Positions 1 to 5,506 of a stretch of DNA of 6,843 nucleotides are shown here, piece after piece. Source of the stretch: Alphaproteobacteria bacterium. GTDB taxonomy: Bacteria; Pseudomonadota; Alphaproteobacteria; Geminicoccales; Geminicoccaceae. A program made the position numbers and the translations under genes. The stretch spans positions 1 through 6,843 of the forward strand of contig JALSGW010000015.1 in the NCBI GenBank assembly GCA_026982585.1, given 5' to 3'. The notes below the pieces were generated by a model. The model was not told the DNA's origin. It did no database searches and saw only the letters and a list, made by a program, of their open reading frames with translations. Within the stretch, counting starts at the first letter, position 1, and every line of letters begins with the position of its first letter.

Positions 1-539
1 GCCATTCCATGGGTGCGCTCGTGGCCCTCGAGGCGGCCGTACGGATGCCGGCGACAGCGCTGGTCCTGATCGGTGCTGCGGCGCGCATGCCGGTCCATCC
101 CCGGCTGCTCGCCCTGGCCGAGCGCGCACCCGAGGCCGCCGCGCGCGTCATGGCCGCCTGGAGCCTCCCGGCGGTGCGGCGTTTCGGCGCCCAGCCGCTT
201 CCGGGCCTGTGGCTGCCCCAGGCTGTGGTGCGCATGATCGGCGACGGTCCATCGGGTGTTCTCGCCGGTGACCTTCGCGCCTGTGAGACCTATCGGGACG
301 GCATCCAGCGGGCAGGCGAGCTGCACTTGCCGGTGCTGGTGGTGGCCGGGGAGCGGGACCGCATGGTGCCGCCCAAGGCCGCACGCGCACTCGCCGACGC
401 CTTGCCCGACGCGCGGCTCGCGCTGCTTTCGGAGGTGGGGCACCTGCCCCCGTTGGAGCGGCCCGCAGCGCTGGTGCGGTGCGTTGGGGACTTCCTCGCA
501 GGCGGGGATCCGGCGTCTCAGAGCCGCAGCGGCCCGTAG
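1..539 (+). CDS. Alpha/beta-fold hydrolase, C-terminal part (5' end outside window)
   Basis: The reading frame is open through the left edge. Bases 3-8 read His-Ser in front of Met-Gly-Ala, so with a Gly codon just outside the window this is the nucleophile elbow G-H-S-M-G of an alpha/beta hydrolase. The serine (6-8) is therefore catalytic, and the ATG at 9 is internal, not the start. The acid is probably the Asp in AGERDRMVPP (codon 357-359), and the base the His in EVGHLPPLERP (441-443), both at the usual spacing near the C-terminus. The stretch between roughly 80 and 320 would form the lid over the active site. The core family signature ends near FLAG, and about 12 further residues without conserved character run into the end of the opposing dctM gene. 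The substrate cannot be told: esterases, lipases, peptidases and C-C hydrolases share this pattern. The family call is firm; the specific activity is unknown. Confidence 0.88.
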   Translation, partial: HSMGALVALEAAVRMPATALVLIGAAARMPVHPRLLALAERAPEAAARVMAAWSLPAVRRFGAQPLPGLWLPQAVVRMIGDGPSGVLAGDLRACETYRDGIQRAGELHLPVLVVAGERDRMVPPKAARALADALPDARLALLSEVGHLPPLERPAALVRCVGDFLAGGDPASQSRSGP

Positions 540-2074
540 GCGAGATCGGGCAGGAAGGTGGACAGCGCCGGGATGTAGGTGACCAGCACCAGGAAGACGA
601 GCAGGATCATCAGCCACGGCAGGGCCGCGCGCACCACCTGCAACACCGGCATGCCGGTAATACCGGAGGTGACGAACAGGTTCAGCCCGACCGGCGGGGT
701 GATCATGCCGATCTCCATGTTCACCACCATGATGATGCCGAGATGGATGGGATCGATGCCGAGCTCCACCGCGATGGGAAAGAGGATCGGCGCCATGATG
801 AGCAGGATCGCCGAGGGCTCCATGAAGTTGCCGGCGATCAACAGCAGGATGTTGACCACGATGAGATAGGACCACCACTCGAAGCCGGCCTCCACGATCC
901 ATTGGGTGATGGTGTGGGGGATGCGCTCGGTGGTCAGCACGTGGGCGAACAGCATCGCGTTGGCGATGATGAAGAGCAGCATGATGGTGGTCTTGCCCGC
1001 CTCGAGCATCACCCGGCGGGTATCCGGATGCACCATGGCCGCCGGCAGGTAGACCAGGAGCTCGAACAGGGACCGGAGGAGCGCCCGCGCCGGCCGTTCC
1101 ACACCCCGCCGGGGTGCCAGCAGCAGGAATGCGGCAAGGCCCAGGCCGGTGAGGCCGAGGCCGAGCAGCCCGCGGTCGGTGCGGAAGGTGCCGCTCGCGA
1201 GGCCGAAGCCGAAGGTGAGCGCCGCCACCAGCAGCACCAGCGCCATCCCGTGGGTGGTGGTGGCGCCGGCGCGCTCCTTGAGCGGCCCCATGTCGCGGTA
1301 GACGAAACAGGCGATCAGAAAGGCGTAGACCGCCGATACCGCCGCCGCCTCGGTGGGGGTGAAGATGCCGCCGTAGATGCCGCCCATGATGATGACGATG
1401 AGCAAAAGCCCCCAGATGCTCTCGCCCAGCCCTTCGAGCCACACGAGCCAGGGCACCCGCGGCTGGCGCGGCAGGTTCAGCATGCGCGCGCGGATGGCGA
1501 TGCCGGCCATGAGCATGAGGCCGGCGATGACGCCGGGGATCACGCCGGCCAGGAACAGCCGCCCCACCGACTGGTCGGTGGCGGCGGCGTAGACCACCAT
1601 GACGATCGAGGGGGGAATCAGGATCCCCAGCGTGCCGGCGTTGGAGATCACGCCGGCCGCGAACTCGAGGCGATAGCCGGCGCGCACCATGCCGGCGATG
1701 GCGATCGAGCCGATCGCCACCACGGTGGCCGGCGAGGAGCCGGAGACGGCGGCGAACAGCATGCAGGCGAGCACCCCCGCCATGGCCAGCCCGCCGCGGT
1801 AGTGGCCGACGCTGGCAATCGCGAAGTCGATGAGACGACGGGCCACGCCGCCGGTGGTGAGGAAGGCGGAGGCGAGGATGAAGAAGGGGATCGCAAGGAG
1901 CGTGTAATGCTCCATGGTCTCGAACAGCTTGAGGGCGATCGAGGCGAGGCTGTCCTCGGAGAAGAGGAGGATCACCAGCACGCTCGAGAGCCCCAGCGCA
2001 ACCGCGATGGGGGCGCCGATCAGGAGCAGGGCGAAGAGGGTGATGAAGAGGGTGGCGATGGCCACCTTACGCAC
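518..2074 (-). CDS. dctM: TRAP transporter large permease (DctM family), with an unusual mid-protein insertion
   Basis: This is the large membrane subunit of a tripartite ATP-independent periplasmic transporter, which couples sodium entry to import of the solute delivered by the binding protein. Family marks are LLLIGAPIAVALG at the N-terminus, GSSPATVVAIG (about residues 112-122), NAGTLGILIPPS (145-156), FTPTEAAAVSAVYA (238-251), GNFMEPSAILLIMAPILFP (415-433) and MITPPVGLNLFVTSGITGMP (457-476). The protein has 518 residues, against about 425-430 for ordinary members. The surplus lies between residues about 262 and 352, between the two halves of the protein, and contains two hydrophobic helices. 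It is translated after dctQ: a GTG at 2074 overlaps the dctQ stop by 8 bp. The purine tract GGGAGG at 2082-2077 sits only 2 nt before that GTG, but 11 nt before a second in-frame GTG at 2065, which may be the true start. The 3' end overlaps the convergent hydrolase gene by 22 bp. The reading frame is intact. Confidence 0.93.
   Translation of the reverse strand: MRKVAIATLFITLFALLLIGAPIAVALGLSSVLVILLFSEDSLASIALKLFETMEHYTLLAIPFFILASAFLTTGGVARRLIDFAIASVGHYRGGLAMAGVLACMLFAAVSGSSPATVVAIGSIAIAGMVRAGYRLEFAAGVISNAGTLGILIPPSIVMVVYAAATDQSVGRLFLAGVIPGVIAGLMLMAGIAIRARMLNLPRQPRVPWLVWLEGLGESIWGLLLIVIIMGGIYGGIFTPTEAAAVSAVYAFLIACFVYRDMGPLKERAGATTTHGMALVLLVAALTFGFGLASGTFRTDRGLLGLGLTGLGLAAFLLLAPRRGVERPARALLRSLFELLVYLPAAMVHPDTRRVMLEAGKTTIMLLFIIANAMLFAHVLTTERIPHTITQWIVEAGFEWWSYLIVVNILLLIAGNFMEPSAILLIMAPILFPIAVELGIDPIHLGIIMVVNMEIGMITPPVGLNLFVTSGITGMPVLQVVRAALPWLMILLVFLVLVTYIPALSTFLPDLAYGPLRL
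1019..1291 (-). other. Extra segment inside DctM (about residues 262-352)
   Basis: In ordinary DctM proteins the sequence after the conserved AEAAAVSAVYA helix reaches the next conserved block (EAGKTTIMLLFIIANAMLFAHVL here) through a short linker. Here about 90 residues intervene. They include a hydrophobic stretch at about 277-297 (MALVLLVAALTFGFGLASG), a second at about 303-320 (LLGLGLTGLGLAAFLLLA), a basic connector (PRRGVERPARALLR) and a partly hydrophobic piece (LFELLVYLPAAM). An even number of membrane helices would leave the orientation of the C-terminal half unchanged, so the transporter can stay functional. The boundaries come from remembered family patterns, not from an alignment. 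Confidence 0.7.
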
Positions 2075-2642
2075 CCCCTCCCGGTTGCTGGTCCTCCCGT
2101 CGCTCGCCCAGGATCTCGCGGATGGTGTCCCGGGCTTCGTCGGCGAGCAGCGAGGTGCGCTCGCCCTTGAGGATCTGCCAGGCCGCCTGCAGCACCCGCA
2201 GCACGAACAGCCCCATGCCGATCAACAACGCGCTGTACGGGACCCAACGCGGCACCGGCAGATCGATGGCGAGGATGCCGAGCTGGTAGAGCTTGGAGAC
2301 GTAGGTCCAGGCGCCGGCCAGGATGAGCCCCGCATAGAGCAGCGCGGCGGCCACGGTGATCAGGCCGAAGATGCGCTGGATGCGTCCGGGAAACAGTTTG
2401 ACGAAGGCATCGACGCCGAGATGGGCGTTGCGCTTCACCCCGTAGGAGACGCCGAGCAGCACCAGCCAGGCGAAGCTGAAGGTGGTGAGCTCGAGCGCCC
2501 ACACCGCTCCGGCATTGAACACATAGCGCGCCACCACCTGGGTGAAGGTGACCAGCACCATCACCGCAAACAGCAGGGCGAGCAGCATCTCCTCCGCCCG
2601 GGCCAGGAAACGGGCCAGCAACGAGAGCAACGCGATCCCCAA
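2067..2642 (-). CDS. dctQ: TRAP transporter small permease (DctQ family)
   Basis: This is the small membrane subunit of the TRAP transporter, which pairs with DctM and supports docking of the binding protein. The 191 residues hold four hydrophobic helices at about 18-42, 48-69, 91-113 and 132-154, as expected for DctQ. Family marks are TQVVARYVFNAG at the end of helix 1, the W-x-x-E pattern in VWALELTTFSFAWLVLLGVSYG, and the conserved KRNAHLGVD that follows. A charged tail of about 35 residues follows the last helix and is probably cytoplasmic. The start is uncertain. The frame is bounded upstream by a TGA at 2675-2673, and no ATG or GTG lies between it and the first helix. The most upstream option is TTG at 2642, with no clear ribosome site. 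A TTG at 2630 has a weak GGGGATC 5 nt ahead of it. The ATG at 2588 would begin right at helix 1. The gene lies 56 nt downstream of dctP and overlaps dctM by 8 bp, so translation of dctM is probably coupled to it. Confidence 0.9.
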   Translation of the reverse strand: MGIALLSLLARFLARAEEMLLALLFAVMVLVTFTQVVARYVFNAGAVWALELTTFSFAWLVLLGVSYGVKRNAHLGVDAFVKLFPGRIQRIFGLITVAAALLYAGLILAGAWTYVSKLYQLGILAIDLPVPRWVPYSALLIGMGLFVLRVLQAAWQILKGERTSLLADEARDTIREILGERREDQQPGGGA

Positions 2643-2659
2643 GACGAGGAACGAGAGGC

Positions 2660-2685
2660 GGCGGAGCCCGGTTCAGGGCTCCGCC
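2660..2685 (-). other. Perfect 10-bp hairpin between dctP and dctQ
   Basis: The arms GGCGGAGCCC and GGGCTCCGCC pair perfectly around a 6-nt loop (TGAACC on the transcribed strand). The hairpin begins 13 nt after the dctP stop and ends 17 nt before the earliest possible dctQ start. It is not followed by a run of T; the minus strand continues GCCTCTCGTTCC, so it is a poor intrinsic terminator. Hairpins in this position, just after a binding-protein gene, are known to protect the upstream mRNA from 3' exonucleases and to lower downstream expression, as in malE-malF. A similar role is inferred here: more DctP than DctQM. Confidence 0.75.
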
Positions 2686-2708
2686 CGCCGTTTCCGGTTC
2701 AGGACTCC
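2668..2708 (-). repeat. Imperfect direct repeat around the dctP stop codon
   Basis: CCGGTTCAGGGCTCC at 2668-2682 and CCGGTTCAGGACTCC at 2694-2708 match at 14 of 15 positions and are spaced 26 bp start to start. The second copy contains the dctP stop codon (2699-2701) and its last two codons. The first copy supplies one arm and the loop of the intergenic hairpin. This suggests that a small duplication of the dctP end gave rise to part of the hairpin. Confidence 0.6.
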
Positions 2709-3700
2709 CCGTTGGCGGCGATGGCCGCTTCGAGCACGTCCTCGCCGATGTCGTCCTTGAACTGCTCCCACACCGGCAGCATGGCCTGGCGCCAGGCCTC
2801 GCGCTGCTCGGGGGTGAGCTGGCGCACCTCCACCCCCGCTTCGATGATCTTCTGCTTGGCCTCCTGGTTGAGCTTCTCGGCGGTGGAGTTGGCGAGCTCG
2901 GTGGCCTCGTCGAGGCAGGCGCGCAGCTCGCTTCGGATGTCGTCCGGGAGTCCCTCCCAGAACTCCTTGCTGGTCACCACCAGATACGAAATGATCCCGT
3001 GGTTGGACTCCGTGATGCCGTCCTGGACCTCGTAGAATTTCTTGGTGTAGATGTTCGTCCAGGTGTTCTCCTGGCCGTCCACCACGCCCTGCTGGAGCGC
3101 CCCGTACACCTCCGCGAAGGCCATCTTCTGGGGCACCGCACCGAGCGCCTCGAACTGCGCCTCGAGAACGTCCGACTGCTGGATGCGGAACTTGAGCCCC
3201 TTGGCGTCCTCGGGCACGAGCAGCGGCTTGTTGGCCGAGATCTGCTTCATGCCGTTGATCCAGTAGTCGAGTCCGAGCAGCCCCTTGTCCTCCATGGCGC
3301 GCAGGAGCTCGCGTCCCTTCTCGCTCTTCATGAAGCGCAGCACCGCGTCCAGGTCGTCGAACAGGAACGGCAGGTCGAAGACGCGGTACTTGAGGGTGAA
3401 ACGCTCGAACTTGGAGAGCGAGGGCGCCGCCATCTGGACGTCGCCGAGCAGCAGCGCCTCGAGCACCTTGTCGTCGTTGTAGAGCTGGCTGTTGGGGTAG
3501 ACTTCCACCCGAACCCGGCCGTCGAGCTCGGGATTGCCGTTGACGCAGTCGGCGAAGGCCTGGGCGGCGAGCCCCTTGGGATGGTTCTCGGGTGAGACCA
3601 CGTGGCTGAACTTGATGACGATCTGCGCCTGTGCGCTGGCACCCACCGCGAGCGCGGTGACGAAGGCGGCGGTGGAGAGCAACCGGGCCGTAAGTCGCAT
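2699..3700 (-). CDS. dctP: TRAP transporter periplasmic solute-binding protein, C4-dicarboxylate type (DctP)
   Basis: This periplasmic receptor captures the substrate and delivers it to DctQM. The N-terminus is a Sec signal peptide: basic MRLTAR, a hydrophobic core, and ASAQA with likely cleavage at about residue 23-25. No twin-arginine is present. The mature protein begins IVIKFSHVVSPENHPKG, as DctP proteins do. Further marks are VEVYPNSQLYNDDKVLEALLLGDVQM (65-90), FDLPFLF (108-114), YWINGMKQISANKPL (146-160), GLKFRIQ (168-174) and AEVYGALQQGVVDGQEN (196-212). R172 is the arginine that binds the substrate carboxylate in this family. ITPEQR-like and LPVWEQF motifs close the protein, as in pseudomonad DctP. 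Its length of 333 residues is normal. The ATG start is preceded by AGGAGGA (3716-3710) at 9 nt spacing. Overall resemblance to succinate/fumarate/malate-binding DctP is strong, but exact substrate is inferred. It is the first gene of the operon and diverges from tatA. Confidence 0.92.
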   Translation of the reverse strand: MRLTARLLSTAAFVTALAVGASAQAQIVIKFSHVVSPENHPKGLAAQAFADCVNGNPELDGRVRVEVYPNSQLYNDDKVLEALLLGDVQMAAPSLSKFERFTLKYRVFDLPFLFDDLDAVLRFMKSEKGRELLRAMEDKGLLGLDYWINGMKQISANKPLLVPEDAKGLKFRIQQSDVLEAQFEALGAVPQKMAFAEVYGALQQGVVDGQENTWTNIYTKKFYEVQDGITESNHGIISYLVVTSKEFWEGLPDDIRSELRACLDEATELANSTAEKLNQEAKQKIIEAGVEVRQLTPEQREAWRQAMLPVWEQFKDDIGEDVLEAAIAANGES

Positions 3701-3739
3701 CGCTGGGCTTCCTCCTGTCCTGCTCCCTGGGCCGCGACC

Positions 3740-3756
3740 GGAAGGGGACCCCTTCC
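3740..3756. promoter_or_regulatory. 17-bp perfect palindrome upstream of dctP, possible operator
   Basis: GGAAGGGG and CCCCTTCC flank a single central A, making a perfect two-fold symmetric site of 8 bp per half. It lies about 40-56 bp upstream of the dctP start, in the expected promoter-proximal region or 5' leader. Such symmetry suits a dimeric repressor or activator. With a loop of three bases it could also fold as an mRNA hairpin. No regulator gene is in the window, so its function is inferred from position only. Confidence 0.45.
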
Positions 3757-3858
3757 CTCGCGCGCCCCTCTTTACCAGATCGCATCCAAAGGGGCCACCG
3801 TCATGCGGTCTGTGCGCGCCCGGCGCCTTGATTGCGCGGCCGGTTGAATTCTGCCATG

Positions 3859-3884
3859 GTTGGGCCTAGCTCCATGAGGCCAAC
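3859..3884 (+). other. Bulged hairpin in the tatA leader
   Basis: GTTGG-G-CCT at 3859-3867 pairs with AGGCCAAC at 3877-3884, giving 8 bp with one bulged G and a 9-nt loop. It ends 33 nt before the tatA start codon and leaves the ribosome site free. It could be a leader structure or, as DNA, a degenerate binding site. Chance formation in GC-rich DNA cannot be excluded. Confidence 0.3.
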
Positions 3885-3905
3885 GTGGGGCGGGTGGCCA
3901 AAGCC

Positions 3906-3912
3906 AGAGGAG
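3906..3912 (+). promoter_or_regulatory. Ribosome binding site that fixes the tatA start
   Basis: AGAGGAG lies 5 nt before the ATG at 3918. The longer frame opening at GTG 3885 would add 11 residues in front of the canonical TatA N-terminus and has no such site, so the ATG is the start. Confidence 0.8.
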
Positions 3913-3917
3913 TGCTC

Positions 3918-4169
3918 ATGAGCATCGGCATTTGGCAGGTGGTGCTGATCCTGCTGATCGTGCTCATCATCTTCGGTGCCGGCAAGCTGCCGAAGGTGAT
4001 GGGCGATCTCGCCAAGGGCGTGCGCAACTTCAAGAAGGGTCTGCAGGAGGACGAGGAGGAGGAGGCCAAGCCCAAGCCCATCGCCGCCGACGAGGCGGGA
4101 GCGGGCGGCGCCTCCGCGGCGCCGGTGGTGGAGGCTTCGGTGCGCAAGGACGAACCGGCCAAGAGCTGA
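3918..4169 (+). CDS. tatA: Sec-independent translocase subunit TatA
   Basis: TatA is the pore-forming or membrane-weakening subunit that oligomerises at the TatBC receptor so that folded proteins with twin-arginine signals can cross the inner membrane. The 83-residue protein begins MSIGIWQVVLILLIVLIIFGAGKLP. It has a short periplasmic N-terminus, a polar Gln at position 7 (E. coli Q8), a single membrane helix to about residue 18, the hinge Phe19-Gly20 that is essential in the family, then the amphipathic helix LPKVMGDLAKGVRNFKKGL. After this come an acidic run (EDEEEE) and an Ala/Pro/Glu-rich, probably disordered tail. The start is set by AGAGGAG 5 nt upstream. It is the first gene of tatABC, 29 nt ahead of tatB. 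Confidence 0.95.
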   Translation: MSIGIWQVVLILLIVLIIFGAGKLPKVMGDLAKGVRNFKKGLQEDEEEEAKPKPIAADEAGAGGASAAPVVEASVRKDEPAKS

Positions 4170-4198
4170 GCCCCGGCCGCCCCGGGCGGAGGGCCGAG

Positions 4199-4609
4199 AT
4201 GTTCGACATCGGCTGGTCCGAGATGTTCATCATCCTGCTGGTGGCGGTGCTCGTCATCGGCCCCAGGGACCTGCCGAAAATGGCCCGCACGGTGGGGCGT
4301 TGGGTGGGGCGTGCGCGGGCCATGGCGCGCGACTTCCAGCGCTCCATCGACGACATGATCCGGGAGGCCGAACTCGATGAGATCAAGCGCCAGGTGGACC
4401 GCATGGGCACCACCGATCTCGCCGGCGAACTCAACAAGGCGGTGGACCCCAAGGGCGAGCTCACAAAGGCGCTCGATCTCTCCGACATCGACGCCCCCAA
4501 GACCTCCTCTCCCGCGCCGGCCCCGGAAAAGGAAAGCAAGCCCGCAGCGAGCGGGCCCGGCGAGGGCGAGGGGCGCAAGCCCGAGGTGGCCCCGACGGAC
4601 AAGGGCTGA
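4199..4609 (+). CDS. tatB: Sec-independent translocase subunit TatB
   Basis: TatB forms the signal-peptide receptor complex with TatC. The 136 residues open with MFDIGWSEMFIILLVAVLVIGPRDLP. Glu8 in the membrane helix and the hinge Gly21-Pro22 stand exactly where E. coli TatB has them, which separates it from TatA (Phe-Gly hinge). A long amphipathic helical region follows (about 23-75: LPKMARTVGRWVGRARAMARDFQRS, then DEIKRQVDRM). The last 40 or so residues are rich in Pro, Ala, Lys and Glu and are probably disordered. The ATG at 4199 has GGAGGG 5 nt upstream. The same frame is open much further upstream across tatA, but that part is an out-of-frame reading of tatA. It sits 6 nt before tatC. 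Confidence 0.95.
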   Translation: MFDIGWSEMFIILLVAVLVIGPRDLPKMARTVGRWVGRARAMARDFQRSIDDMIREAELDEIKRQVDRMGTTDLAGELNKAVDPKGELTKALDLSDIDAPKTSSPAPAPEKESKPAASGPGEGEGRKPEVAPTDKG

Positions 4610-4615
4610 GCCGCC

Positions 4616-5455
4616 GTGCTGAAGGACATCGACGATCGGGAGATGCCCCTGCTCGATCACCTGATCGAGCTGCGCAACCGCTTGATGTACTCAGTGGCGG
4701 CGGTCCTGATCGGCTTCGTCGTCTCCTACATCTTCGCGGACGACATCTACCGCTTCCTCACCGCCCCGCTCGCCGAGATCTGCCTGGAGAACGTCCGCGC
4801 CGACCAGAAACCCCTGTGCACCCGCATGATCTACACGGGCCTCACCGAGGCCTTCTTCACCTATCTCAAGGTCGCCTTCTTCGCCGGGGCCTTCCTCGCC
4901 TTCCCCTATGTCGCCACCCAGCTCTGGCTGTTCATCGCCCCCGGTCTCTACCGCCACGAGAAGGAGGCGCTGTTGCCCTTCCTGGTGGCCACCCCCATCC
5001 TGTTCTTCCTCGGCGGGGCGATGGTCTATTACTTCATCTTCCCCTTGGCCTGGAAGTTCTTCCTGAGCTTCCAGACGCCGGGTGCGGAGGGCTCGCTTCC
5101 CATCGAACTCGAGGCGCGGGTCGGGGAATATCTCGATCTCGTGATGAAGCTCATCTTCGCCTTCGGCATCTCCTTCCAGCTGCCGGTGGCGCTGACCCTG
5201 ATGGGGCGGGTGGGGATGGTCACCTCCAAGGGTCTCGCCCGCAACCGCAAGTACGCCATTGTCGCGGTCTTTGCCGCGGCGGCGGTGCTCACGCCGCCGG
5301 ACGTGATCAGCCAGGTGGGGCTGGCGCTGCCCATCCTCGCCCTCTACGAGGCCTCCATCTTCATGGTGCGGCTGGCCGAGAAGCGCCGCCGGGAGGCGGA
5401 GGAGGAGGACGAGGAGGAGGAGCAGGAGGAGGCCCAGGGCCCGGTGTCCCGTTGA
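4616..5455 (+). CDS. tatC: Sec-independent translocase subunit TatC
   Basis: TatC is the multi-spanning core of the twin-arginine receptor and binds the RR motif of substrates on its cytoplasmic face. The 279 residues show the hallmark MPLLDHLIELRNRL near the N-terminus (HLIELR at 15-20), about six membrane helices, TEAFFTYLKVAFFAGAFLAFPY (77-98), and LFIAPGLYRHEKE (105-117), whose Glu115 corresponds to the signal-binding E103 of E. coli. FAFGISFQLPV (181-191) has Gln where E. coli has Glu170, which I recall as common in alphaproteobacteria. The C-terminus ends in a strongly acidic tail of about 20 residues. The GTG at 4616 is chosen because it keeps a normal-length N-terminus and follows tatB by 6 nt, implying coupled translation. 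The ribosome site is weak; an ATG at codon 10 with GGGAG directly in front is the alternative. Confidence 0.96.
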   Translation: MLKDIDDREMPLLDHLIELRNRLMYSVAAVLIGFVVSYIFADDIYRFLTAPLAEICLENVRADQKPLCTRMIYTGLTEAFFTYLKVAFFAGAFLAFPYVATQLWLFIAPGLYRHEKEALLPFLVATPILFFLGGAMVYYFIFPLAWKFFLSFQTPGAEGSLPIELEARVGEYLDLVMKLIFAFGISFQLPVALTLMGRVGMVTSKGLARNRKYAIVAVFAAAAVLTPPDVISQVGLALPILALYEASIFMVRLAEKRRREAEEEDEEEEQEEAQGPVSR

Positions 5456-5495
5456 CCGTCCGGTCGATGACGTCCTGAGGCTTGCCCACGCCTGC

Positions 5496-5501
5496 GGGAG
5501 G
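5496..5501 (+). promoter_or_regulatory. Ribosome binding site that fixes the serS GTG start
   Basis: GGGAGG stands 5 nt before the GTG at 5507. This supports GTG as the start, giving the standard SerS N-terminus MIDLRWLRDHPDR. Confidence 0.8.
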
Positions 5502-5506
5502 ATGGG

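Larger units (their letters stand above)
3701..3917. promoter_or_regulatory. Divergent control region between dctP and tatA
   Basis: This 217-bp gap must carry the promoters of both the dctPQM operon and the tat operon. No convincing consensus boxes are visible. The most AT-rich part (about 3829-3860) offers only weak matches on the plus strand, such as TTGAAT at 3844 with TAGCTC 17 bp downstream. On the minus strand, TGGCCC followed by GATGC near 3800-3785 recalls a sigma-54 promoter, but the spacing is one base too long. No small gene with a ribosome site was found in the gap. Confidence 0.45.

Noticed and set aside
479..2170. Plus-strand open frame of 563 codons opposite dctM
   Set aside because: It is rich in His, Gln, Asp, Gly and Arg with no recognisable motif, and lies antisense to a clear DctM gene. 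High GC content leaves such frames open by chance.
2660..2685. Intrinsic terminator after dctP
   Set aside because: The stem is strong but no T-run follows on the transcribed strand, and dctQM must be expressed with dctP. A stabilising or attenuating hairpin is more likely.
1914..3035. Plus-strand open frame of 373 codons opposite the dctM/dctQ/dctP region
   Set aside because: It crosses three well-supported genes on the other strand and shows no domain or ribosome site.
2673..3785. Second minus-strand frame of 370 codons overlapping dctP
   Set aside because: It is Arg/Gly/Ala-rich and out of frame with dctP, which has full family motifs and a good ribosome site.
3785..3802. Sigma-54-like promoter on the minus strand upstream of dctP
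   Set aside because: TGGCCC and the GATGC element resemble the -24/-12 boxes, but the GG-to-GC distance is one base longer than the strict spacing and the -12 box is poor.
3885..3917. N-terminal extension of tatA from GTG 3885
   Set aside because: It adds 11 residues before the canonical TatA N-terminus and lacks a ribosome site, whereas ATG 3918 has AGAGGAG at 5 nt.
2699..4169. Functional link between DctP export and the adjacent Tat genes
   Set aside because: The DctP signal peptide has no twin-arginine motif and looks Sec-dependent. The genes are divergent, so adjacency alone does not support a link.
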